Notes: generated from the letters alone by a model not told the origin. A DNA stretch of 64,000 bases from an uncultured Aquimarina sp. (GCA_947498595.1 CANMKX010000015.1:1-64000); one strand, 5' to 3'; positions 18,714 through 27,993 are shown, numbered from the stretch's first letter. Translations and numbers: made by a program.

Positions 18714-19211
18714 ATGGCTACAGAAAATAAAAATTTATCACAATACGATAAAGCTACAATCCCAAACTCGAAAAATTTTCGGTTTGGGATTGTTGTTTCA
18801 GAATGGAACGAAGAAATTACAGAAGGACTTTTTAAAGGAGCATTTGATGCATTAATCGATTGCGGAGTTTTAAAAGAAAATATTGTGCGATGGAATGTAC
18901 CAGGTAGTTTCGAATTAATTTACGGATGCAAGAAAATGCAACAAAGTTATGATATGCTTGATGCAGTGATAGCTATTGGAAACGTAATTCAAGGAGAAAC
19001 AAAGCATTTTGATTTTGTATGCGAAGGAGTAACACAAGGAATTAAAGACTTAAATATACAAAGTGATATTCCTGTTATTTTTTGCGTGTTGACAGATAAT
19101 ACAAGACAACAATCGTTGGATCGTTCTGGTGGAAAACACGGAAACAAAGGTACAGAAGCTGCTATTGCAGCTATCAAAATGGCACAATTACGTAAAGAAG
19201 CTAAGTTTTAG
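18714..19211 (+). CDS. ribH: 6,7-dimethyl-8-ribityllumazine synthase
   Basis: 165 residues, normal length. RibH joins 5-amino-6-ribitylamino-uracil and 3,4-dihydroxybutanone phosphate, the step before riboflavin. Family motifs are present: FGIVVSEWNEEIT, VPGSFELIYGCKK, AIGNVIQGETKHFDFV (with the catalytic His) and FCVLTDNTRQQSLDRSGGKHGNKG. No other rib gene is nearby. Codons for residues 15-27 form a long stem-loop in the DNA (18756-18793), which is unusual and described separately. Confidence 0.96.
   Translation: MATENKNLSQYDKATIPNSKNFRFGIVVSEWNEEITEGLFKGAFDALIDCGVLKENIVRWNVPGSFELIYGCKKMQQSYDMLDAVIAIGNVIQGETKHFDFVCEGVTQGIKDLNIQSDIPVIFCVLTDNTRQQSLDRSGGKHGNKGTEAAIAAIKMAQLRKEAKF
18756..18793 (+). 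other. Long stem-loop inside the 5' end of ribH
   Basis: ACAATCCCAAAC (18756-18767) pairs with GTTTGGGATTGT (18782-18793); inside it CGAAA pairs with TTTCG, with one bulged T at 18768. This gives about 17 base pairs with a 3-base loop, 42 bases after the ribH start codon. Confidence 0.6.
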
Positions 19212-19252
19212 TTAAACTTCATTATCTCATAATATTAAAAAATATTTGCGGC

Positions 19253-19285
19253 ATCATCCTTGCTATAATTTTAGCATAGGATGAT
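19253..19285 (+). terminator. Probable stem-loop terminator after ribH
   Basis: ATCATCCT-TGCTA (19253-19265) pairs with TAGCA-AGGATGAT (19272-19285) with one bulged T. There is no strong T-run after it, so termination may be incomplete. Confidence 0.45.
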
Positions 19286-19324
19286 CTGTGTATAAAATAA
19301 CTTTATATTGACGCCTATTTTAAG

Positions 19325-19332
19325 TATATTTG
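19325..19332 (+). promoter_or_regulatory. Putative promoter (TTTA-N19-TATATTTG) of the mutL cluster
   Basis: TATATTTG matches the TAnnTTTG -7 box. TTTA at 19302-19305, exactly 19 bases upstream, is one mismatch from the -33 TTTG. The GTG start of the next gene lies 30 bases downstream. Confidence 0.5.
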
Positions 19333-19361
19333 AGTAATAGAAATAAAGAAAGGAGCCTACT

Positions 19362-19655
19362 GTGAAAGTAAATATTCTAAAGAAAAAAACGAATAGACGA
19401 TACAACTATACACCGAGATATTATAAAGGAAAAGATATTGGTAATGTCTATGAATTAGGGAATAGAATAGAGAAATATCGAGATGCTACAAATGCAACCG
19501 ATTTTGGCTCACATTGGGCAGAAGCTCGAAAAAGTAGTAGAACTAGAGGAAATCGCGAAATTAATAGACGAGTAATCTATATAGCGATCTTTTTAATTCT
19601 AATATTTCTATATATTATAGACTTTGATTTATCAATATTTACTGCAAGACAATAA
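19362..19655 (+). CDS. Small basic membrane protein upstream of mutL
   Basis: 97 residues from a GTG start, supported by an AGGAG site at 19351-19355, the clearest Shine-Dalgarno in this neighbourhood. The first 70 residues are rich in Lys, Arg and Tyr; one membrane helix follows (VIYIAIFLILIFLYIIDF). Relatives in flavobacteria are often labelled riboflavin synthase subunit beta, but nothing here resembles RibE or RibH, so I regard that label as a database error caused by the neighbouring ribH. mutL starts directly after its stop codon (TAA-ATG), suggesting coupling. Function unknown. Confidence 0.75.
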   Translation: MKVNILKKKTNRRYNYTPRYYKGKDIGNVYELGNRIEKYRDATNATDFGSHWAEARKSSRTRGNREINRRVIYIAIFLILIFLYIIDFDLSIFTARQ

Positions 19656-21584
19656 ATGTCAAATATTATACAATTACTACCAGATCATGTAGCAAATCAA
19701 ATTGCAGCTGGTGAAGTGGTACAGAGACCAGCTTCTGTAGTGAAAGAATTAATGGAGAATGCCATTGATGCAGAAGCTTCTACAATAAAATTAATCGTAA
19801 AAGAAGCAGGTAAAACACTTGTTCAAGTAATTGATGATGGTAAAGGAATGAGCGAAACTGATGCTCGTTTATGTTTTGAGCGTCATGCTACATCTAAAAT
19901 TAAAAGTGCAGAAGATCTATTTCAATTAAATACTAAAGGGTTTAGAGGAGAAGCGTTAGCTTCAATTGCTGCAATAGCACACGTAGAATTAAAAACTCGA
20001 CAAGAAGATGATGAAGTCGGTACCGAAATTAAAATAGAAGGAAGTGAAGTTACTTCTCAAGAAATTTGTGTAACTGCTAAAGGAACTTCTATATGTGTTA
20101 AAAATTTATTTTATAATATACCAGCCAGAAGAAACTTCCTGAAATCAAATACGGTTGAATTACGCCATATTCTTGACGAGTTTCATAGAGTCTCTATGGC
20201 ACATCCAGGAATTCGTTTTGAAATGTACCATAATGGTAACGAAGTTTTTAATTTACCTCAAAGTAATTATAGACAAAGAATTGTAAATATTTTTGGAGGA
20301 AAAACAAATGAAAAATTAGTTCCAGTAGAAGAAGAAACAGATTTAGTTACTATAAGCGGATTTGTAGGGAAGCCACAATTTGCAAAAAAGAGTAGAGGAG
20401 AGCAATTTTTCTTTGTGAATGATCGCTTTATAAAAAGTGCATATCTTAATCATGCGGTTAATTCTGCTTTTGAAGGATTGTTAAAGGAGAAAACACACCC
20501 CAGCTATTTTCTTTATTTGAGCGTAAATCCTAAATGTATTGATATTAATATCCATCCAACAAAAACGGAAATTAAGTTTGATGATGAACATTCGTTATAT
20601 GCAATGTTACGATCTACAATAAAACATAGTTTAGGGCAGTTTAATGTAGCCCCAGTATTGGATTTTGAAAGAGATTCAAGTATGGATACTCCTTATGATT
20701 ATAAAAATAAATCGGTTTTTACACCCACTATAGAAGTGGATCGTACTTTTAATCCGTTTAAAGAGAATAGTTATGATGCAAGACCGCAACGCACTCCATC
20801 AAGATCAGAGTTAAGTGCTCCTAGTACTAAAGAGTTTCCTAAGTATAAAAAAGAACCAACAGCAAATTGGGAAAATTTATATGTCGGATTAGAATCATCT
20901 TTGGATGAGATGAAAAGCGGAGATAAAGAAGAAGAAGAAAGTCAAGATGATTTTTCTTCTATCCAATTTGAAAGTACAGCTGTTACAGGATCTTTATTTG
21001 ATGAAAAAGAAAATGCATCTCTAGAAAAGAAAGATACGTATCAATTACAAAGAAAATATTTGGTAACGACCATTAAGAGTGGAATGGTTATCATTAATCA
21101 ACATAGAGCTCACGAGCGTATTTTATATGAAGAAATGCTCAAGAATATAACAATGGCAAATGCCGTTAGTCAACAATTATTATTTCCATTATTACTTCCT
21201 TTTTCTAAACAAGAAATTGCGATTTTAAGAAACATACAAGAACAATTAGAGAATACAGGATTTGTTTTTGGAGATGTAAAAGAAGAGGAATTAGAAATTA
21301 TGGGAATTCCAACTGTTGTGACAGAGAGTGAGGTATCTGTACTATTAGAGCAATTGTTGAGTGATATTGAACACGAAGTTCCTGATAGTGGATTCTCTCA
21401 AACAGATCTATTGGCAAAGTCTTTAGCCAAAAGTATTGCCGTAAAAACTGGAGTTCATATAGAAGAAGCGCAACAACAGTACATGGTTAATAGTCTTTTT
21501 GCTTGTACAGAACCAACAATTACACCTGATAACAAGACTACCTTTATAACATTAACGGTAGACGAAATAGATAAGAAGTTTTAA
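19656..21584 (+). CDS. mutL: DNA mismatch repair protein MutL
   Basis: 642 residues. The GHKL ATPase half is complete: ELMENAIDAEA, DDGKGM, TKGFRGEALASIAAI and the Q-rich strand VPVEEETDLVTISGFVGKP. A variable acidic linker spans about 350-460. The C-terminal dimerisation domain has NQHRAHERILYE near 479-490, where endonuclease-type MutL proteins have DQHAxxExxxxE; here Asp is replaced by Asn and Ala by Arg. The late CPHGRP-type motif is also missing, ending instead with FACTEPTITPDNK. Nicking activity is therefore doubtful, and a separate nickase such as MutH is not in the window. Confidence 0.96.
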   Translation: MSNIIQLLPDHVANQIAAGEVVQRPASVVKELMENAIDAEASTIKLIVKEAGKTLVQVIDDGKGMSETDARLCFERHATSKIKSAEDLFQLNTKGFRGEALASIAAIAHVELKTRQEDDEVGTEIKIEGSEVTSQEICVTAKGTSICVKNLFYNIPARRNFLKSNTVELRHILDEFHRVSMAHPGIRFEMYHNGNEVFNLPQSNYRQRIVNIFGGKTNEKLVPVEEETDLVTISGFVGKPQFAKKSRGEQFFFVNDRFIKSAYLNHAVNSAFEGLLKEKTHPSYFLYLSVNPKCIDINIHPTKTEIKFDDEHSLYAMLRSTIKHSLGQFNVAPVLDFERDSSMDTPYDYKNKSVFTPTIEVDRTFNPFKENSYDARPQRTPSRSELSAPSTKEFPKYKKEPTANWENLYVGLESSLDEMKSGDKEEEESQDDFSSIQFESTAVTGSLFDEKENASLEKKDTYQLQRKYLVTTIKSGMVIINQHRAHERILYEEMLKNITMANAVSQQLLFPLLLPFSKQEIAILRNIQEQLENTGFVFGDVKEEELEIMGIPTVVTESEVSVLLEQLLSDIEHEVPDSGFSQTDLLAKSLAKSIAVKTGVHIEEAQQQYMVNSLFACTEPTITPDNKTTFITLTVDEIDKKF

Positions 21585-21589
21585 AATAT

Positions 21590-22378
21590 ATGAGAGGAAT
21601 TTCAGAAACAGTCAAACATATTCTTATTATCAATGTTTTATTTTGGATAGGAACTTTATTAGTTGGACAAAATGGAACATTATTTACGAATTTATTTGCA
21701 TTTCATACTCCAGATAGCGATCTCTTCAAGCCTTGGCAAATCATAACACATATGTTTATGCATGCTTCAGTAGTTCCAACTACCTCTGGTACTACAATAT
21801 ATTTTCAACATATTTTATTTAATATGTTTGCTTTATGGATGTTTGGAACGCCTGTAGAGAAAGCATTAGGGCAAAAGAAATTTATATTCTTTTACCTTTC
21901 AGCGGGATTAGGAGCATTATTATTACATGGGGGATATAATTATTTTCAATTCAATTCTATTTTAGATACGTTGGTAGCGTCTGGATACGATAAAATAGAA
22001 GTATTATCATTATTAAATGAAGGAAGGTATGATACTAGATGGGCATCTGTATTGAGTGAGAGTACATTAAATGATTTTACGAGTAGTTTTTTTACTGTTT
22101 TATTAGGAGCTTCAGGAGCAATTATGGGAGTACTTGTAGCGTTTGGAATGTTGTTTCCAGATAATAAATTAATGTTGATTTTTCTACCTATTCCGATCAA
22201 AGCAAAGTATTTTATTCCAGGAATTATCGCCTTGGATTTATTTTCAGCAATAACAGGAGTATCTATTTTTAGCCCTTCTAATACAGCATATTTAGCACAT
22301 GTTGGAGGAGCTGTATTTGGATTTATTATGATGTGGTATTGGAAAAAAAATTCGTTTAACAAACATCGTTGGGACTAA
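21590..22378 (+). CDS. Rhomboid-family intramembrane serine protease
   Basis: 262 residues with about six membrane helices. The catalytic pair is visible: Ser in GASGAIMG near residue 172 and His in AHVGGAVFG near 237. The rhomboid HxxxN element is HILFNMFALWMFG. Rhomboids cut substrate proteins inside the membrane. The gene follows mutL by 5 bases, and its stop overlaps the start of a second rhomboid (TAATG). Confidence 0.92.
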   Translation: MRGISETVKHILIINVLFWIGTLLVGQNGTLFTNLFAFHTPDSDLFKPWQIITHMFMHASVVPTTSGTTIYFQHILFNMFALWMFGTPVEKALGQKKFIFFYLSAGLGALLLHGGYNYFQFNSILDTLVASGYDKIEVLSLLNEGRYDTRWASVLSESTLNDFTSSFFTVLLGASGAIMGVLVAFGMLFPDNKLMLIFLPIPIKAKYFIPGIIALDLFSAITGVSIFSPSNTAYLAHVGGAVFGFIMMWYWKKNSFNKHRWD

Positions 22379-23262
22379 TGAGTGTAATAAATGATTTAAA
22401 AATTAAGTATAATAATTTTTCAACAATTGAAAAATTGATAGCAGTAAATGTTGTTCTTTTTTTACTAAAAACATTAATATTTTTATTTGGGCTACCTAAT
22501 ACAGCTTTATTAGAATGGTTTGGTTTTCCTAAAGAAATTTCAGCTTTTATAATAAAACCATGGACAATTATTACATATGCTTTTATGCATAGCGATTTGT
22601 GGCATATCTTATCTAATATGATCATATTGTATTTTTCTGGACATTATTTTTTAAACTATTTTTCAGGAAAAAAAGCATTGTCGGTTTATTTTTTAGGAGC
22701 TATATCAGGTGCTGTATTATTTATGTTATCATTTAATTTATTTCCAGCATTTTCTAATGTAAATAGCTACCCTATGGTTGGGGCATCGGCTGCCGTAATG
22801 GCGATATTAATAGCCATAGCAACACATATACCAAATATGGGGGTTCGTTTAATGTTTTTTGGAACAGTTAAATTTTGGTGGATTGCAGCATTTTTTATAT
22901 TAATGGATATTGTAAGAATACCTGTTAGTAATGCTGGTGGGCATATTGCACATTTGGGAGGCGCACTTTTTGGATATATGTATGCTATCCAAATGCGAAA
23001 AGGAAATGATATTGGTTTGTGGTTTGAAAGAATTTTAGATAAACTAATTTCAATTTTCTCATTTCAGAAAAAAAGTCCTTTAAAAACAGTTTATAAATCG
23101 AAACCTAAAAGAAAAGGAACGACTAAAGGTGAAATTATATCTACATCAAAAATTGAAAAACAGAAAGGAATAGATGCTATTTTAGATAAAATTAGTAAAA
23201 GTGGATATGAAAGTTTATCAAAGCAAGAAAAAGATTTTCTATTTAAAGCAGGAAAAGAATAA
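22378..23262 (+). CDS. Second rhomboid-family intramembrane protease
   Basis: 294 residues from the ATG at 22378, whose first base is shared with the previous stop codon; a TTG nine bases upstream is a less likely start. It has HILSNMIILYFSG, then GASAAVMA near residue 134 with the catalytic Ser (GASA instead of the usual GASG) and His in AHLGGALFG near 193. A basic cytoplasmic tail of about 70 residues ends with KISKSGYESLSKQEKDFLF, a motif common in flavobacterial rhomboids. It is coupled to the first rhomboid and to the EEP gene downstream. Confidence 0.92.
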   Translation: MSVINDLKIKYNNFSTIEKLIAVNVVLFLLKTLIFLFGLPNTALLEWFGFPKEISAFIIKPWTIITYAFMHSDLWHILSNMIILYFSGHYFLNYFSGKKALSVYFLGAISGAVLFMLSFNLFPAFSNVNSYPMVGASAAVMAILIAIATHIPNMGVRLMFFGTVKFWWIAAFFILMDIVRIPVSNAGGHIAHLGGALFGYMYAIQMRKGNDIGLWFERILDKLISIFSFQKKSPLKTVYKSKPKRKGTTKGEIISTSKIEKQKGIDAILDKISKSGYESLSKQEKDFLFKAGKE

Positions 23263-23295
23263 GAAATATCCTGAAATAATTACTCAAATCATTAC

Positions 23296-24324
23296 ATGAA
23301 AAAATTAGGCTTGCTTAATAAATTAGTTTTTTTAATTAATTCTCTTGCGGCATTTGCATTGTTGTTTTCATATGTTTTACCATATGTTTCTCCAGAAACG
23401 TTTCCAGTATTATCTGTTTTTAGTTTAGGAGTTCCATTATTAATAATCATCAATATTATATTTTTAGGATATTGGATTGTCAAGCTTAAAAAGCAATTCT
23501 TATTATCACTAATAATCCTTTTAGGAGGGATATCTCATATAACTTCTCTATACAAGTTTAGTAATAATACAAGAAAGAATCATAGTGAACGAGATATTTC
23601 TGTATTGAATTATAATGTGCGAATGTTTAATCATTATCAATGGATAAAATCTGATAAAATTGGAGAACAAATATTAGAATTTGTAAATCAAGAAGATCCT
23701 GCAATATTTTGTGTACAAGAATATTATGATAACGAAAAACTTAATTTGAGTAATTTTAAATATAAATATGTCAAATTAAAAAAAGGAAAGAGTAAATCTG
23801 GACAAGCTATTTTTACGCAATATCCTATTATTAATAAAGGATCATTAGATTTAGAAAATACGGGTAATAATATAATATATGTCGACCTTTTAATCGATAG
23901 AGATACAATTCGTGTTTATAATGTTCATTTAGAATCTTTGAGAATATCACCAGAAGTAGATCAACTGAAAAATGAGGATTCAGAAAAACTGTTAGGAAGA
24001 ATAGGTTCTACTTTTAAAATGCAACAACACCAAACCGAAATTTTTATTGAACATTTAAAAACATCTCCGTATAAAGTTATTATTAGCGGCGATTTTAATA
24101 ACACAGCCTATTCTTATATATACAATAAGATCACAAAAGAAGGGATGGTAGATACATTTAAAACTACTGGTAAAGGTTTTGGAAAAACATATGATTTTGA
24201 CCTATTTCCAATACGGATTGATTTTATCTTAATATCTAAAGAATTAGAAATAGTGGATTTTGAAAATTATGATATAAAATTATCAGATCATTACCCTATT
24301 ATGTCTAGAATACGAATCCATTAA
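23296..24324 (+). CDS. Membrane-anchored endonuclease/exonuclease/phosphatase-family hydrolase
   Basis: 342 residues. Two or three hydrophobic helices lie in the first 95 residues. The EEP fold follows, with LNYNVRMFN, FCVQEYY (the catalytic Glu), VYNVHLESLR, ISGDFNN (Asp/Asn pair) and the final SDHYPIM (Asp-His). The family covers nucleases, sphingomyelinases and inositol phosphatases; the substrate cannot be chosen from sequence. The catalytic domain is probably outside the cytoplasmic membrane. It is the last gene of the mutL-rhomboid transcript. Confidence 0.88.
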   Translation: MKKLGLLNKLVFLINSLAAFALLFSYVLPYVSPETFPVLSVFSLGVPLLIIINIIFLGYWIVKLKKQFLLSLIILLGGISHITSLYKFSNNTRKNHSERDISVLNYNVRMFNHYQWIKSDKIGEQILEFVNQEDPAIFCVQEYYDNEKLNLSNFKYKYVKLKKGKSKSGQAIFTQYPIINKGSLDLENTGNNIIYVDLLIDRDTIRVYNVHLESLRISPEVDQLKNEDSEKLLGRIGSTFKMQQHQTEIFIEHLKTSPYKVIISGDFNNTAYSYIYNKITKEGMVDTFKTTGKGFGKTYDFDLFPIRIDFILISKELEIVDFENYDIKLSDHYPIMSRIRIH

Positions 24325-24331
24325 GATGAAA

Positions 24332-24360
24332 AAGAGGTGCTATAAAATATAGCACCTCTT
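24332..24360. terminator. Bidirectional terminator
   Basis: Perfect 13-bp stem AAGAGGTGCTATA / TATAGCACCTCTT with an AAA loop, T-run on the plus side and A-run on the other. It serves the plus-strand EEP gene and the minus-strand WbqC gene. Confidence 0.9.
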
Positions 24361-24390
24361 TTTTTTGTTTTAAAATGTAAAGAATTAATC

Positions 24391-25011
24391 TTATATAGAT
24401 TGATTTTCTAAATAAGTTAAAGCATTAGTCCCTTCATTAAAAAGTAGATCCAAAACACATAAATCAGTAATAAAACCATGTTTGCTATCAAAAACTTGCG
24501 TGTATTTATCTAATTCGAATACATTTTTTTTTGCATTCACTATTATACGTTGATCTACTGTAGGCGGTAATATATCTACATTATATTCTGTTGTCTTTTT
24601 TAGATTAACTTCTAACTGAAGGCAATCCATTATTATTTGTGTACATTCATAGTTGAAATCAAAAAGAAAATCTTGTTTCTTTTCAAATAAATGTACTAAT
24701 TCATCCTCATAATATTCAAAAAATGGAGAAGTACGGTAAGCAGATTGCAAAGATTTCCAATGCAATTGCTGCCATTGAAAATCATTTTCTATACGAACAT
24801 CTTTGTATTTCTGTTTTTTACCTTTACCAAGATGTAAAACAGGAATATTTAATAATAATTTTCCATTAGCACCATAAATATACATTCGATTTCTATACGT
24901 TTGTTTTTGATAATTATCTTCATGTTCAAAAATAACGTCAGTAGCTTTTGCCATTGCAGCATATTGCCCTATAGAACCAAAATATGTAGGGTGTAATACA
25001 ATAGATTTCAA
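24391..25011 (-). CDS. WbqC-family protein
   Basis: 206 residues. The WbqC signature is seen at the start (LHPTYFGSIGQYAAMAKATDVIFE) and in the ILHL..K..KYKDVRIENDFQWQQLHWKSLQSAYRTSPFFEYYED segment. WbqC proteins occur with polysaccharide or sugar-nucleotide genes, but the reaction is not settled. Here it is the last gene of a run with lepB and dapB, an arrangement frequent in Flavobacteriaceae. Confidence 0.87.
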   Translation of the reverse strand: MKSIVLHPTYFGSIGQYAAMAKATDVIFEHEDNYQKQTYRNRMYIYGANGKLLLNIPVLHLGKGKKQKYKDVRIENDFQWQQLHWKSLQSAYRTSPFFEYYEDELVHLFEKKQDFLFDFNYECTQIIMDCLQLEVNLKKTTEYNVDILPPTVDQRIIVNAKKNVFELDKYTQVFDSKHGFITDLCVLDLLFNEGTNALTYLENQSI

Positions 25012-25045
25012 AGTATGTTGATGTTTAAATGATTATAATAAAAAA

Positions 25046-26611
25046 TTAAGCTGATTTCTTACGCTTACGATATTGACTAAAAGCAATCCAAGCACCTAAA
25101 GCAATCAAGAAATAATAAAAATATGATTTAGGTTCTCCAGTCCCACTAACGGTTGTGAATAATCGATCCCAACGGATTTTATTCATGATCCCTTTTGCAT
25201 TACCATCAATACTCATCCAAATAAACACAGGTTTACCAACTACGTGATTAAATGGAGTGAACCCAAAAGCTCTTGCATCTTGAGAGTCATGACGATTGTC
25301 ACCCATCATCCAATAATAATCTTGCTTAAAAGTATAACTGTCAATAGGATTTCCATTTAATAATACTTGAGTCCCTCGAGTTGTTATTTTATTTTCAATT
25401 CCAATCTCAGAACCTTCGTATACTTCGATTAGTCGCTTGTATAATGGTATTGATTTGATATCTATTTTTGCTGTTGTACCAGCTTTAGGAATGTATAGTT
25501 TACCAAAATAATCTACATTCCAATCATAATTTTTATTTTGAGGGAAAGAACCATCAGCTTCTCCTTTTTGAGCTAAACGACGTGTGATTTTAGCTACATT
25601 AGGGTGATTTTTAAATTTTTCTAAAGCCTCATCAGAAATAGAAACAAAAATATATTTATTATCTCCAGTTCGATATATCTTTTCACTAATGTTATAACGT
25701 TCTCTTAAAAACTTTGGATTAAATCCTTGTCCTTTTGATTCAACGTTATAAGAAAATTGAAGCTTGGCTCTGTCAGGTAAATCATTTTTAACTCCATTGA
25801 TATGAACATATCCATCAACAACAGATAGTGTATCTCCAGGTAAACCAACACAACGTTTAACGTAGTTTGATTTTTTATCAATAGGTTTATAATAATTTTT
25901 ATCTGCTACAGTATAAAATTTTGAAACTGTATCAGTTGGCCAACTAAATACCACGATATCATTTCTTTTAATTTTCTGAAAACCAGGAAGTCTAAAATAA
26001 GGGAATTGAGGTTTACTTAAATAAGATTTAGTTTTCACTACTGGAATTGTATCATGTACCATCGGGAAAGATACGGCTGTCATTGGCGTTCTAGCACCAT
26101 AATGAAATTTACTTACAAATAAGTAATCACCAACTAATAAAGTGCGCTCAAGCGATGGTGTTGGTATAGTATATGGTTGCATGAAATATGTATGAACAAT
26201 AGTTGCTGCAACTACTGCAAATACAATTGAACTAACCCATTCACCAGTAGCTGTTCTTGGTTTTAGATCACGATCTTCAATATATGTTACATCTTGTGTG
26301 TAATTAATATAGTATGTATAAAAACCTAAGGTTAAGATTACTAAAAAGGTATCAGTAGTAGAATTTTTCCCAAAACTTCGGATTGTTTCAACCCAAATTA
26401 CAGGAAGCATAATGACATTAATTACAGGTATAAATAGCAATATTGTCCACCACCAAGGGCGATTTATGATTTTGGTAAGAATTACAGCATTATAGATAGG
26501 AACAGCAGCTTCCCAAGCTTGTCTTCCAGCTTTTACATATAATTTCCATGTTCCCAAGCAATGTATAACTTGGATTACCATAAAAAATATCAACCATTCA
26601 ATTAATGTCAT
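25046..26611 (-). CDS. lepB: Signal peptidase I (large flavobacterial form)
   Basis: 521 residues, about twice the length of many bacterial LepB proteins. Three or more hydrophobic segments lie at the N-terminus before the catalytic domain. The Ser/Lys dyad is present: Ser in TIPTPSLERTLLVGD near residue 152 and Lys in YVKRCVGLPGDTL near 247. Box GDNRHDSQDARAFG is near 440. A long insertion (about 270-400) separates the Lys box from the GDNRxxSxDSR box, as in other Bacteroidota. A final helix with a basic tail (YRKRKK) ends the protein. It releases secreted proteins from the Sec machinery. Confidence 0.94.
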   Translation of the reverse strand: MTLIEWLIFFMVIQVIHCLGTWKLYVKAGRQAWEAAVPIYNAVILTKIINRPWWWTILLFIPVINVIMLPVIWVETIRSFGKNSTTDTFLVILTLGFYTYYINYTQDVTYIEDRDLKPRTATGEWVSSIVFAVVAATIVHTYFMQPYTIPTPSLERTLLVGDYLFVSKFHYGARTPMTAVSFPMVHDTIPVVKTKSYLSKPQFPYFRLPGFQKIKRNDIVVFSWPTDTVSKFYTVADKNYYKPIDKKSNYVKRCVGLPGDTLSVVDGYVHINGVKNDLPDRAKLQFSYNVESKGQGFNPKFLRERYNISEKIYRTGDNKYIFVSISDEALEKFKNHPNVAKITRRLAQKGEADGSFPQNKNYDWNVDYFGKLYIPKAGTTAKIDIKSIPLYKRLIEVYEGSEIGIENKITTRGTQVLLNGNPIDSYTFKQDYYWMMGDNRHDSQDARAFGFTPFNHVVGKPVFIWMSIDGNAKGIMNKIRWDRLFTTVSGTGEPKSYFYYFLIALGAWIAFSQYRKRKKSA

Positions 26612-26670
26612 CTTTTTGTTTTTTTAGTATAAGTATACACTTTTTATAAAGTGTTACGATAATTTTTTGT

Positions 26671-27369
26671 TTAAAGCCCTAAAACATCTTTCATAGAAAA
26701 GACGCCTTGTTTATCTTTAATCCATTCTGCAGCTATAACAGCACCTAATGCAAATCCATTTCTATTATGAGCAGTATGTGTAATTTCAATACTATCTACA
26801 TCAGAGTTATAAGAAACGGTATGTGTTCCAGGAACATTCTCGATACGTTTAGCAGTAATAGGTATTGTAGTTTCAGATTTTTGATCTAACGACCAATTAT
26901 TATGTGAACTATTGGCTATAATACCTTCTGCAAGTGTAATAGCTGTTCCGCTTGGAGCATCTAATTTTTGTGTATGATGAATCTCTTCCATTTCAATATT
27001 GTAAGTATTAAGAGGCGTCATCATTGAAGCTAATTTCTTATTTAATTCAAAAAATAAATTAACACCTAAGCTAAAATTTGAAGCATAGATGAAACTACTT
27101 TTTTTAGTATTGCACAGTGCAACCATCTCATCATAATGCTCTAGCCATCCAGTAGTACCAGATATTACCGGAATTTTAGCATTAAAACAGCGTGTTAAAT
27201 TTGAAACAGCAGCAGTTGGGATACTAAAGTCTATAGCAACATCTGCTATAGATATATCATAATCTTGATTTTCTTTGTCAGCTATTAGAACAATAGAATG
27301 TCCACGTTCTATAGCAATTTTTTCAATGGTTTTACCCATTTTTCCATAACCGAGTAGCGCAATTTTCAT
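26671..27369 (-). CDS. dapB: 4-hydroxy-tetrahydrodipicolinate reductase
   Basis: 232 residues. Rossmann motif GYGKMGKTIE at the N-terminus, the substrate motif EEIHHTQKLDAPSGTA with its catalytic His and Lys, and SGTTGW near 90. DapB makes tetrahydrodipicolinate for lysine and meso-diaminopimelate, needed for peptidoglycan. It lies between DUF5683 and lepB in one minus-strand run. Confidence 0.96.
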   Translation of the reverse strand: MKIALLGYGKMGKTIEKIAIERGHSIVLIADKENQDYDISIADVAIDFSIPTAAVSNLTRCFNAKIPVISGTTGWLEHYDEMVALCNTKKSSFIYASNFSLGVNLFFELNKKLASMMTPLNTYNIEMEEIHHTQKLDAPSGTAITLAEGIIANSSHNNWSLDQKSETTIPITAKRIENVPGTHTVSYNSDVDSIEITHTAHNRNGFALGAVIAAEWIKDKQGVFSMKDVLGL

Positions 27370-27396
27370 GTTGAAGGAAGTAGTATTTATTTAATA

Positions 27397-27993
27397 TTAA
27401 AAACTGTAATTCAATGTAAGTCCATAATTTGGCTTATAATTGAATTCATCAAATTGAATTTGAGGTTTTAGTGATAAATCATCACTTACATTATATTGTT
27501 GTAAATGGGCAGCCACGTTTGCATCAATAATATTTAAAACATACAAACCAGCTGTTACGAGTAGTGATAATTCTTGATCTCTTCTAAAACGTCTTTGTAA
27601 AGCTATAAGTCCGTCATTTGTTACACGTTCTGCACCAGTTACTGGATCTATAAAACGATCATCTCTAAAACCTGCTAAACGACGTTTAAAAATATCTCTG
27701 ACTTCGTTGTATTTTTTTGTGTTATCAGCATAAAAATAAATACCAGCACCTAATGCACCGTATACAATAGGTATTTTCCAATATTGTTTATTATATGCTT
27801 GACCTAATCCTGGTAAAACAGCCGAATAAAAAGCAGCCTTTGCAGGAGCTAAGGGCTCATAAGGTCTAATCTTTTTATTTTTTTTTACTGCAACTGTTTC
27901 TGTTGTAATTTTCATATCACCTTCTTCTTGAGCAAATAATGCACAAGAGAAGGTTAAAAAAATGGATATAATGTAATATGAATTAATTTTCAC
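27397..27993 (-). CDS. DUF5683 family exported/membrane protein
   Basis: 198 residues with a cleavable signal (YYIISIFLTFSCALFAQ) and the DUF5683 core PAKAAFYSAVLPGLGQAYNKQYWKIPIVYG, followed by a second hydrophobic span. The C-terminal strand ends NYGLTLNYSF, with the terminal Phe of outer-membrane strands. The first 11 bases overlap the end of parB, so translation is probably coupled. Function is unknown; the ParB-DUF5683-DapB order is widely kept in flavobacteria. Confidence 0.8.
   Translation of the reverse strand: MKINSYYIISIFLTFSCALFAQEEGDMKITTETVAVKKNKKIRPYEPLAPAKAAFYSAVLPGLGQAYNKQYWKIPIVYGALGAGIYFYADNTKKYNEVRDIFKRRLAGFRDDRFIDPVTGAERVTNDGLIALQRRFRRDQELSLLVTAGLYVLNIIDANVAAHLQQYNVSDDLSLKPQIQFDEFNYKPNYGLTLNYSF

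Noticed and set aside
19362-19655. Riboflavin synthase beta subunit label for the small gene before mutL
   Set aside because: The product is a basic single-helix membrane protein; the real lumazine synthase is the preceding ribH gene.
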